A stretch of DNA of 64,000 bases from Spirochaetales bacterium. Lineage in GTDB: Bacteria; Spirochaetota; Leptospiria; Leptospirales; Leptonemataceae. The notes beneath the pieces were generated by a model. That model had not been told where the DNA came from. It saw only the letters and a list, made by a program, of their open reading frames with translations, and searched no databases. The DNA lies in NCBI GenBank assembly GCA_024233935.1, contig JACKOY010000001.1, forward strand, positions 434,001 through 498,000, read 5' to 3'. The translations under genes were made by a program, and so were the position numbers. This document shows positions 56,001 through 63,141 of the stretch, one piece after another. How positions within the stretch are numbered: the stretch's first letter is position 1; each line of letters opens with the position of its first letter.

Positions 56001-56299
56001 ACCCAGAGTGCTACAAAGGACGCTGCAAACACCACCAGCAGGACGATCATCAATTGGTGGCGCGGCAGTCGATCTACGACCCGCGCATACAGCGCGGTTA
56101 ACAGCACGGCCAGCACCGAGTTGGCAATGTACATCAGGGGGAGTTGGTCCGGTCCCGCCAGCTTGACGAACACCGCATCCCGGACCGCGCGCGCAAGGGT
56201 GGTCGCGATCATCAGGATCAGAAAAAGCGCGGCCATCGAAAGCAGCCGCCGTCGCTCACCGATCGTGACGCCTAAGTAGGTTGCAAAATTATTGAGCAC
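52970..56299 (-). CDS. MFS/NTT-like transporter fused to HEAT repeats and cNMP-binding domain
   Basis: 1109 residues from a GTG start. Residues ~15-425 are twelve membrane helices with the ADP/ATP-translocase-like start RRRLLSMAALFLILMIATTLARAVRDAVFVK. Residues ~435-950 are HEAT repeats (many VRAAAARAIGHL-like units). Residues ~965-1085 are a cyclic-nucleotide-binding barrel with FGEMSILDHEPRSASVEV, whose FGE and R-S-A match the cAMP phosphate cassette. So transport or membrane sensing could be gated by cAMP. Members of this NTT-HEAT-CNB architecture occur in various bacteria, but substrate is unknown. Confidence 0.85.
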   Translation of the reverse strand: MLNNFATYLGVTIGERRRLLSMAALFLILMIATTLARAVRDAVFVKLAGPDQLPLMYIANSVLAVLLTALYARVVDRLPRHQLMIVLLVVFAASFVALWVIYPRGYRWFPYALFATSEIYTLLFLIHFWTLANSVFDPREGKRLFPLVGGAGLVGVILGGGLTHLAARSLGTINLLLITVVLLLLGAPLASWVRRSHHGEELSFGLARREGYFATLRSVWSYALVRRLAYLSLPMWLVIYLVEYQFYSAMDDIFPGPDRLSSFLGIYNSAVSLTGLLLQLFISGRLLQRFGAGTMVLAHPGSLLIGTGALMLRGLLPATPAPGPLSMRPSLAILARFSDETMFTSLGDSAMQLSFNSLPEEIRGRSRAFITGTVEPLCTVLAGLLLLLLTRTGAPDFLLAISAFGLCLAWLAIALRVRRDYLETLVDNLSSRNVDVRRTALTTLHQRGAGVSRDSLLRSLESGEYDVALFALNVLESVEQGEALGAMLIPALGTARDDVRVEILGVLARNGSPALVPPVANHLESNDAEVRAAAARAIGHLDSSAAAGLLLPMLKDHSPDVRTESVIALLRNRERFDRRNPAVQALYHFAESRRPADRIRAAHIIQEVPRVQLLPILLRLLRARRDDVLLSAIEAIGHVPDEDLVEHLLPFLGRERLGLKAVETISSQGLAALAALHIALLHGNHNDQTKANIIACLGNIGSTASISVLADLLAGTTVRVEDAALDALTRVKTAVLTEDGDLALENLARYFPKELLDRITRSFQAIVANIGEELRYLTALEAHRNTQAVSLLVDALRRESDRRESVALKCLELLGDPFSIRAAARDLRSADPRSRAEALEAIEGSTPDAKPLVILLEQKHIKDRSGLNLPDLRLVLEALTERRYSYWLRGCAAFAIGQLRMRELGPRLQEISSSRSLFVRRNALYALHLLGQTVGAKMRRPEAKAMKNQMERLLFLRSVPLFEDVDGEDLQWINDIARERSFRSGQTIFHENDPGDALYIIIRGKVRVFRGSNITLQILEERDCFGEMSILDHEPRSASVEVQKPATLLAIKRDDFQRLLLARPQIAFALFKTISRRLREATLKLTYQQEGPPDAESSPSGLRKNRILR

Positions 56300-56432
56300 C
56301 GGGTTGGTTCCGATTTTCCGCCTGAACCGATCCGATCCGCGGGCCCGCCGGAGGCGCTCCCGCCGCCGGCGAAGCAGGGATTTCCCCTATCTATCATCGG
56401 TTTCGAACCCGGCTGAAACCAGCGACGAGGCT

Positions 56433-57047
56433 TCAGGATGCGTGTGCTGCGCGCTTTTCCGGCACGTGGGTCCCTGGAACAGGTTCGATGTCCGGACGCT
56501 TCGTGATCATGCGCGCCCGGGCCCTCTCGATCAGGTGATCGGGGAATTCACGGGCCGGCATGACCGCCGAGCCGAAAACCCAGTCCCAGAGCGTCGTCAT
56601 GAGCGAGTAGTTTGTCTTCTGATCAACGTGGTGGTAGAGATGGAAGTTCCCCCAGGCGAAATACCGGGTCGTGAACCCGCGGATATTGGCGTTGTGATCC
56701 AGCATGGCTTCGCTCAGGAAGACCTCGTAAACGTAATGGAAAACTAACAAAGGAAGCCCAAAAGCCGGCCAGAGCCAGGTGATTCCCAAAAGCGGTACTG
56801 TCATGACCAGAAAAACGTCCAGGCTTGTCTTCCAATCACCCAGCCAGAAGAAGAATTGGCCCAAATCGGGCCAGGGCGATGCATCCTGCCGGAAATAGTT
56901 TATCTTGTGATGCGCCTTGTGCAACTCGTAGAGCGGGTTCCAGGGATGGCTGATGTGGCCGATGCGATGTAACCAGTAGATGATGAAGGTCCAGAGCAGG
57001 AAACAGCCCGTTAAACCCGCGACGTAGCCCAGTATGTCACCCAGCAT
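56433..57047 (-). CDS. Fatty acid hydroxylase / sterol desaturase family protein
   Basis: 204 residues, RBS GGGGGG. Membrane-bound di-iron enzyme of the family with histidine boxes HRIGH (about 27-31), HKAHH (about 43-47), DHNAN and HLYHHVDQ (about 134-141). Four hydrophobic stretches. Substrate unknown; family members hydroxylate fatty acyl chains or carotenoids. Upstream of the transporter by 133 bases on the same strand. Confidence 0.87.
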   Translation of the reverse strand: MLGDILGYVAGLTGCFLLWTFIIYWLHRIGHISHPWNPLYELHKAHHKINYFRQDASPWPDLGQFFFWLGDWKTSLDVFLVMTVPLLGITWLWPAFGLPLLVFHYVYEVFLSEAMLDHNANIRGFTTRYFAWGNFHLYHHVDQKTNYSLMTTLWDWVFGSAVMPAREFPDHLIERARARMITKRPDIEPVPGTHVPEKRAAHAS

Positions 57048-57110
57048 GCTTCCCCCCTGACCAGCGACGCCCCCACCGAGGCGACATAACCGAAACAGTG
57101 ATTCCGGTAT

Positions 57111-57157
57111 TTTGCGCGCGTGGAAAAGAAATGGACAACCATTTGCGCGTGGCGAAA
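57111..57157. repeat. Two similar repeats in the cyclase upstream region
   Basis: TTTGCGCGCGTGGAAAA (57111-57127) and TTTGCGCGTGGCGAAA (57142-57157) are near copies about 31 bases apart, three helical turns. They lie between the divergent hydroxylase and cyclase genes and could be operator half-sites. Confidence 0.35.
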
Positions 57158-57293
57158 TCTTCTTCTTCGGGTCTGCTAACCTAACAGACGAACTTCCGGA
57201 TTATTCCATGAAAGTTGCAAACAAAAAAGTTCCGAGTTCCCATCGTAAAATAGCTTTATCGGTGGGCGCGAGAGCTGACAGAACAGGCGAAGC

Positions 57294-59135
57294 ATGAGAT
57301 TTCCATTTGGACTGAAGTTGGGCCTGGCAATCTCGACGCTCGCCGTGGGCGTGACGACCTCTGCTGTTACGATCTTCTACTTGAATACCAAAGAAACCGT
57401 GCTCAATCAGATGAAGCGTCGTCTGCTTGATGTCGGGCACACCGGTTCTTTTCTTTTCGGGCCCGAAGAGCGAGCGGCCATTTATTCGATTCGGGCCCGG
57501 GTTTTGGACGGGAGCGCTGACCGCACAGAACGCATGCAGTCGATGGAGCCCGGAGACTTTGGCGAGAGCCTGCCGCCATCCTTGCGAGATGAGATTCAGG
57601 AGAGCCCGGCCTTTCTGCGTTTGGTACAGGTGTTGCGCACCATTCGGGCCGGCAGCAGCACCTTGATTGAACCCCTGCGGGAATATGACGAGAACGTCCC
57701 GGAAGACGATGCCAAGCCCGATATCAATTTTGCGTACCTGTACGCGCCCATTCCGGAGAGCCCGGACTACTCGACTGTCGTCATGCTTGCGGACACGAAC
57801 TTCATTCCTGTGGATGAGGACGGCGATGGAGTGATTTCCGCCGACGAAGAGGCCAACCCGACCGGCAATCTCTATTCACCGCCCCGCGATCGACCGGCCT
57901 TCTGGCAGCCGTTTCAGACGGGAAACATGCATGTTACCCGTAACTGGTATGGAGATCAGTGGGGCACGTTTCTCTCGGCTGCGATTCCGATCAAGGACGC
58001 CGAAGGCAATGTCATCGCTGTGCTGGGTCTGGACTATCTGGTGACCAGCGAAGCGAACAAGCTTGAGGCGCTTCTGTATCTCTGTGTTGGGCTGATTGCG
58101 GCCAGTTTGGTTCTGTCGGTTGGCGTCGCTTTTTTCCTGGCGTATCTTATGAACCGTCCTATCCAGAAGTTGCGAGAAGGCGCCGAGCGAGTTCGCGAGC
58201 GAGACTTCAGCACGCAGATTGAAGTTAAGACGAGCGACGAATTTGGCCTTCTGGCAAACACCTTCAATGGAATGGTCACGGAGATTCGGGAGTACGCCCA
58301 GGGTCTCGAAGACCTGAGTCAGGCGTACTATCGCTTTGTGCCGCGCGAGTTTCTGGAATATCTTGAGCGCAAGAGCATTATCGACGTGCAGTTGGGCGAT
58401 CAGGTGCAACGGGAGATGACCGTATTTTTCTCGGACATAAGATCTTTCACGACGTTGTCAGAACGAATGACGCCGGCGGACAACTTCAACTTCCTGAACA
58501 GCTACCTGGGAACGGTCAGTCCGATTATTCGCAAGAATCACGGCTTTATCGATAAATACATCGGGGATGCCGTGATGGCCCTTTTCCCGACCGACGTGAA
58601 CGATGCAATCAAGTGCTCTGTAGACGTGCATGCTGAACTGCGCGACTATAATCAGAGCCGCCTGGGGAGCGGACAGCTGCCGGTCAACATCGGGGTTGGG
58701 CTCCATAATGGAAAATTGATGCTGGGGACCGTCGGCGAAAGAAAGCGCATGGAAGGGACCGTGATCTCGGACGCGGTAAACCTGGCCTCGCGGCTGGAAG
58801 GCCTGACGAAAAAATTCGGATGCCGGGTTCTGGTTAGCGAACAGGTCATCAAGGACTCTCACGGCAACTTCGAGTCGCGTTTCCTGGGTCGCGTTCGCGT
58901 CAAGGGAAAGGCCGTAGCGATCAAAGTCTTTGAGATTCTGGACGCGGACACGAACGAGGAAAAGGCAAAGAAGATTGATACCCGCGTCGACTTCGAGAAT
59001 GCGGTTCACATCTTTCAGAGCGGTCGTTTCGGTGATGCGATGGCCGCCTTTGAGCAGGTCATCAAACGTAACCCGGACGACCCCACGGCACAGGTCTACA
59101 TATCCCGGTGTCGGGGGCTTGCTCGCGCCTCTTGA
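57294..59135 (+). CDS. Adenylate/guanylate cyclase with periplasmic EF-hand-containing sensor
   Basis: 613 residues. Membrane helices near 7-29 and 258-280 flank a periplasmic Cache-like sensor; within it residues D174-x-D176-x-D178-G179-x-I181-x3-E185 form a full EF-hand calcium loop. HAMP (about 285-335) leads to the cyclase domain (about 370-550): first metal Asp in FFSDIRSFTT, second in YIGDAVMALF, and RMEGTVISDAVNLASRLE. The last ~55 residues have a TPR unit (AVHIFQSGRFGDAMAAFEQVI). Converts ATP to cAMP, plausibly under calcium control. Confidence 0.9.
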   Translation: MRFPFGLKLGLAISTLAVGVTTSAVTIFYLNTKETVLNQMKRRLLDVGHTGSFLFGPEERAAIYSIRARVLDGSADRTERMQSMEPGDFGESLPPSLRDEIQESPAFLRLVQVLRTIRAGSSTLIEPLREYDENVPEDDAKPDINFAYLYAPIPESPDYSTVVMLADTNFIPVDEDGDGVISADEEANPTGNLYSPPRDRPAFWQPFQTGNMHVTRNWYGDQWGTFLSAAIPIKDAEGNVIAVLGLDYLVTSEANKLEALLYLCVGLIAASLVLSVGVAFFLAYLMNRPIQKLREGAERVRERDFSTQIEVKTSDEFGLLANTFNGMVTEIREYAQGLEDLSQAYYRFVPREFLEYLERKSIIDVQLGDQVQREMTVFFSDIRSFTTLSERMTPADNFNFLNSYLGTVSPIIRKNHGFIDKYIGDAVMALFPTDVNDAIKCSVDVHAELRDYNQSRLGSGQLPVNIGVGLHNGKLMLGTVGERKRMEGTVISDAVNLASRLEGLTKKFGCRVLVSEQVIKDSHGNFESRFLGRVRVKGKAVAIKVFEILDADTNEEKAKKIDTRVDFENAVHIFQSGRFGDAMAAFEQVIKRNPDDPTAQVYISRCRGLARAS

Positions 59136-59219
59136 TCGCGTTGATCTGAAGCGCCGGGTTTCTCAAGTGACCGGCAGTTTTTTGCTTGTTGCCAGGTTCC
59201 TGGCGCCGTCCTCTGCGGC

Positions 59220-59999
59220 ATGTCCACGATTCAACCCGGCTTCGCGACTGAGGTTCAGGAAGGCAAAAAAGGGCGCATCGGTTTTCTGACGATCGCCGGA
59301 ATTGAGCCCAACAATACGCTGAATCTCGAGCTGTTGCGCGGCTTTATCCAAACGCTTTATGAGCTGGGCAAAACGGCCGACGGCGTTATCGTGCGATCCG
59401 CCCATGAACGCTTTTTCTCCAATGGTCTGGATGGAAAAACCCTGCTGGAATCCAGCATGACGGTGCGTGAAGAGACGATCCGGGAAATGATTCTGGCTTA
59501 CGGGAAGCTGATGGCCTTTGGCAAGCCCTGGATAGTGGAAATCGCCGGCTACGCGATGGCCGGTGGCGCTGTTATCTCAACGGCGGCCGACTACCGCTTC
59601 ATGCTGAAAGGCGGAGGGCGCATCGGTTTCTCGGAACTGGCCGTAGGGCTTCCCCTGCCGGTTTGTTATGCCCATGGTATGCACCGGATCGTGCAGCCGT
59701 CGGCGGTGCGTTCGTTGATTGAAGGGGCCGCATTGAAACCTGAAGAGGCGCTTGCGATAGGCCTTATCGACGGTGTGGCGGAGGACCGTGACAGACTGCG
59801 GCAGATGTGCATTAAGCGGATGGAGCAGATTCTGCGGCTGGAGCAGGACTCGTTCTTGCCAACGCGAATGCTCTATCGCAAGGCCGTATTACGGGATATA
59901 GAGCGTGATGAAGCGGAAGACGTGCGACTGGCCAGTGAACTGATTCGCCAGCCTGTATTCGAACGCGCTCTGAACAACATCGCCGGAAAGAATCGATGA
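59220..59999 (+). CDS. Enoyl-CoA hydratase/isomerase family protein
   Basis: 259 residues. The crotonase core is seen in GKTADGVIVRSAHERFFSNGLD, the oxyanion loop GYAMAGGAVISTAADYRFML and SELAVGLPLP with a Glu in the region of the catalytic pair. Whether it is a hydratase, isomerase or hydrolase cannot be told; the second Glu of classical hydratases is not evident. 84 bases after the cyclase, same strand. Confidence 0.82.
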   Translation: MSTIQPGFATEVQEGKKGRIGFLTIAGIEPNNTLNLELLRGFIQTLYELGKTADGVIVRSAHERFFSNGLDGKTLLESSMTVREETIREMILAYGKLMAFGKPWIVEIAGYAMAGGAVISTAADYRFMLKGGGRIGFSELAVGLPLPVCYAHGMHRIVQPSAVRSLIEGAALKPEEALAIGLIDGVAEDRDRLRQMCIKRMEQILRLEQDSFLPTRMLYRKAVLRDIERDEAEDVRLASELIRQPVFERALNNIAGKNR

Positions 60000-60011
60000 T
60001 CATCACGAATC

Positions 60012-61238
60012 TCAGGAATTGATACGTCGGGCGTACTTCTCGTGGTAGAGTTCCACGAAAGTAAGGAAGATTATGACTATGAGGGGCCCGTAGAAGATTC
60101 CGGCGACCCCGAAGACGCTCATGCCGCCGATGATGCTCAAAAACACGAGCATACTGTTGATGCTGACGCGGTTTCCCATGAATCGGGGCTTGAACCAGTT
60201 TTCGGTCCAGAGCGCGACGAGAGTGCACCATGCAAACAGAAGTCCGCAGGCCAGGTATTCGCCCTTGATGATCAGATAGATGCAGGCGGGCACATAAACG
60301 AAGGATATGCCAACCAACGGAACAAAGGCCAGAACGATCATGACCACCGTCCAGAGCAGGCTTGACCGAAAGCCCGCAGCAAAAAAGCCAATGCCTGCCA
60401 GGCAGCCCTGAATCACTCCGCCCAGGCCATTGCAAACCATCGTCACAAAATTCATCTGGTTGAAGCGATCGATAAGCAGCTGTTCGTCTTCGCGCGGCAA
60501 CGGTGATAGGGCCAGGAGAAATTCCTTCAGGCGCGGCCCTTGCTGTAAGACCGCGAATATCACAAGCAACATCATGAAGAACTGAAACAGGAAGTTAAGC
60601 GTGTTTTTTAGAATGCTGTTCAGGGCGTCCATTGCCGGCTCACTGATGGATTGAGCGCGGCTGACAATCTGATCCCGTACGTTTTCGGGTGTGTATTCCT
60701 CGCCCAGGACTTCGAAGACTTCGCGGCCAAAATCTGCCACGGGAGTATCGCCAAACATGTAGGTGCGAAGCGAGTCGACGGTGAACTCTTCGCGGGTTAT
60801 TGGGTTCCCCTGGGCGTCGATGCCATCGGACTGCTGCACCGTAAACTCAGTTTTTACTGTTTCGATTACATAGTTCACCTCCGAGACAAGGCGGGCTGCG
60901 ATAAAAATCGTGGGCAACAACACGACCAGCAATATCAGCAGGCAGACGACACTGGCCGCAAGCGTTCGATTCCAGCGGCGGCGCGTTGCCAGATAATCCA
61001 TTACCGGATAGAAAGCCCCTCCGACAATCAGGGCGAAGATGATGGGGGTCTTAAAGGGCCAGGCCATTACCACCAGCAGGAACACCAGCCCGACGAACAG
61101 GAGCGCGAACCAGAGTAGCGCAAGGCGCGGCATTCCCGGGATCGTTTCTGATTCGGCTGGCTCGGGGCTGGCCGGCTCGCTTCCCTTTTGCGTTTTCCTG
61201 ATCGGACCTTGTTTCGCTTTGTCGGCTTTCTTTGCCAT
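60012..61238 (-). CDS. AI-2E family transporter (PerM-like)
   Basis: 408 residues from the ATG at 61238. Polar N-tail with repeated Lys, then about seven or eight membrane helices and the family-typical extracytoplasmic loop (about 120-215) followed by FLLALSPLPREDEQLLIDRF and GISFVYVPACIYLII. Family members move quorum-sensing AI-2 or other solutes or polyamines; the substrate is not clear. Divergent from agmatine deiminase, 97 bases between starts. Confidence 0.85.
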   Translation of the reverse strand: MAKKADKAKQGPIRKTQKGSEPASPEPAESETIPGMPRLALLWFALLFVGLVFLLVVMAWPFKTPIIFALIVGGAFYPVMDYLATRRRWNRTLAASVVCLLILLVVLLPTIFIAARLVSEVNYVIETVKTEFTVQQSDGIDAQGNPITREEFTVDSLRTYMFGDTPVADFGREVFEVLGEEYTPENVRDQIVSRAQSISEPAMDALNSILKNTLNFLFQFFMMLLVIFAVLQQGPRLKEFLLALSPLPREDEQLLIDRFNQMNFVTMVCNGLGGVIQGCLAGIGFFAAGFRSSLLWTVVMIVLAFVPLVGISFVYVPACIYLIIKGEYLACGLLFAWCTLVALWTENWFKPRFMGNRVSINSMLVFLSIIGGMSVFGVAGIFYGPLIVIIFLTFVELYHEKYARRINS

Positions 61239-61335
61239 GGCCCCAATGAACCGGCTCCGAAGCGCCCAGCAAGGATTTTCCAGACTGTCTGCTTTTGTCG
61301 TTGAAGCGAAACAGTCCTGCTTTGCGATCGCGCAG

Positions 61336-62364
61336 ATGCCAGTGCAAGCGCAGGAGTCCGGGTCCAGAGCGCCGGTTGTGCGCTGGCCGGCCGAGTGGGA
61401 ACCCCATGCCCGCACCTGGCTGGCCTGGCCGGCGCGACCCGAACTGTGGGACGGACGTTTGCCGGAGATTCAGGACACCTGGATCGAGATCATTCACGCC
61501 ATCGCGCGCGATGAGCCCGTCGCGCTGCTCGTGAACGATGCTGGTACGCGAAACGAGGTTCGGCGACGCAGTGGGCTTGCGGAAGACCGGCTGCAGATCT
61601 ACCAGATCCCAACCGATGACGCCTGGATGCGCGACTACGGTCCCATCTGGCGCGACGGAGTTCCGACCGCGCTCCGTTTTTTATTCAACGGTTGGGGCGA
61701 CAAATACCGGCCCTGGTCACAGGACCGGTCGGCCGGCAAGGCCATCCTGGACCAGACGGGCCATCCTGAAGAGAATAGCGGTTTGGTCTTCGAAGGGGGC
61801 GCGATCGAGGGGAACGGCGATGATATCGTCCTGAGCACCCGCTCCTGTGCGCTGAACCCCAACCGCGGCAATGACCTCAGCGAGAACCAATGGACGACGG
61901 TCTTCCGACATGAACTTGGAGCGAAGCGGGTCGTCTGGTTGGAGTCGGGTCTGCCGTTCGACGATACGGACGGCCACATAGATATGTTCGCCAGATTTGC
62001 ACCGGGACGCCGATTGCTTGTGGGTCAGGCGCCTGCAGGCCACGCGCACTTCGAAGCTCTGAAGCGAGCGCGCGCCACCCTGGAGCGGGAGTTGCCTGAT
62101 TACGCTATCGTGCCGGTGCCCGCGCCCCCGGCAAAGGAGTTCGCTGGTCGCATATTACCGCGGACGCACTTAAATTTCTACGTTACCAACGGGTCGGTTC
62201 TGGCGCCGGTCTACAACGAAGACACGGATGCGCCCGCACTCGAAAGCATTGCGAGGTGCTTCGAAGGGCGTCGCATCGTCCCCATCTACGCCGGTTTGAT
62301 GATTCTCGAAGGTGGCGCGATCCATTGCATGACCATGCAGGAACCACAGCTGAGAAATGTATAA
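61336..62364 (+). CDS. aguA: Agmatine deiminase
   Basis: 342 residues from the ATG at 61336. Porphyromonas-type peptidylarginine-deiminase fold; catalytic residues: D100 in WMRDYGP, H214 in DTDGHID and C331 in GGAIHCMT. Converts agmatine to N-carbamoylputrescine on the way to putrescine. The N-carbamoylputrescine amidase that should follow is not in the window. Close to nspC, so polyamine synthesis genes are clustered here. Confidence 0.93.
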   Translation: MPVQAQESGSRAPVVRWPAEWEPHARTWLAWPARPELWDGRLPEIQDTWIEIIHAIARDEPVALLVNDAGTRNEVRRRSGLAEDRLQIYQIPTDDAWMRDYGPIWRDGVPTALRFLFNGWGDKYRPWSQDRSAGKAILDQTGHPEENSGLVFEGGAIEGNGDDIVLSTRSCALNPNRGNDLSENQWTTVFRHELGAKRVVWLESGLPFDDTDGHIDMFARFAPGRRLLVGQAPAGHAHFEALKRARATLERELPDYAIVPVPAPPAKEFAGRILPRTHLNFYVTNGSVLAPVYNEDTDAPALESIARCFEGRRIVPIYAGLMILEGGAIHCMTMQEPQLRNV

Positions 62365-62370
62365 AAAAAC

Positions 62371-62913
62371 GTGCAACAGATCTCATTCGAGCGACCTCTT
62401 CCTTGTATGGAAACGACTCTGGAGTGGATCTCAAACGCGACCAGGCCCTCAACGCCGGCCTGCACTTTTCTAATACCAGCACGGCTTTTGCAATACCTGA
62501 CGCGCCGAAAAAAGCAGTGCGGAGGCGTTGTTAAGTACCTCAAGTTCTTGCTCGCACGGGCGCCGCAATATCGTCGCGCCGGGCTTCTGCCAAAAGTGGA
62601 ACGCACCACACGCTACTATCAGCGCTCCGGGCAGGCTCTGGACCGGTGGCACGTCCGTGTGCCCGCGCATCACTGGACCGAGCTACGTTGTCTGGCCGGT
62701 GGTTGCGGCGTAACGATGACCCACATGTTCGCAATCCTGATTGAAATCGAAAAGTCCAAAAAATTTCGACCTGACCGAACCGCCACCGACGATCCTCCGA
62801 CCTTGATCTGGAAAAATGTTGGATTTTGGGAGGCCAGGGTCGAGGACCAGCTAAGGACTGAGCGCCATATTGTTTTGGTATTGGAGCGCGCCCCGCCGAA
62901 GCGGCTTTCTTGA
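62371..62913 (+). CDS. DUF1564-like small protein
   Basis: 180 residues from GTG at 62371 (ATG at 62407 is an alternative start of 168). Residues ~62-125 carry the pattern known to me from Leptospira DUF1564 proteins: APQYRRAGLLPKVERTTRYYQ then WTELRCLAGGCGVTMTHMFAILIEI, a possible helix-turn-helix or ribbon-helix-helix-like C-terminal. No signal peptide. Recalled rather than searched, and function of the family is not known. Starts seven bases after aguA. Confidence 0.52.
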   Translation: MQQISFERPLPCMETTLEWISNATRPSTPACTFLIPARLLQYLTRRKKQCGGVVKYLKFLLARAPQYRRAGLLPKVERTTRYYQRSGQALDRWHVRVPAHHWTELRCLAGGCGVTMTHMFAILIEIEKSKKFRPDRTATDDPPTLIWKNVGFWEARVEDQLRTERHIVLVLERAPPKRLS

Positions 62914-62960
62914 TTGCCCCCTCGGGCAAACAAGAGGAGGCTTCCATTGAGGAGAAGCAG

Positions 62961-63134
62961 ATGAAGATAATGAAGATGAAAGGCGATAAGAAGGAGTTTG
63001 CGATCGCGTCGCTTACCTTCACTGAACTGAAAATTATTAAGGATGCCTGCGAATTATTTGGCCAGCAAGGTTCGGCCCGGGCAGCCGAAATCTTTGCCGA
63101 AATCGATCGCCAGATGAATCAGATAACGATTTGA
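62961..63134 (+). CDS. Small hypothetical protein, 57 residues
   Basis: Strong ribosome site GAGGAGAAG six bases before the ATG at 62961. The product is KKEFAIASLTFTELKIIKDA then a helical AAEIFAEIDRQMNQITI, so amphipathic and probably a small helical bundle or binding partner. Unrecognised; 47 bases after the DUF1564-like stop, so cotranscription is likely. Confidence 0.6.
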   Translation: MKIMKMKGDKKEFAIASLTFTELKIIKDACELFGQQGSARAAEIFAEIDRQMNQITI

Positions 63135-63141
63135 GGATAAA

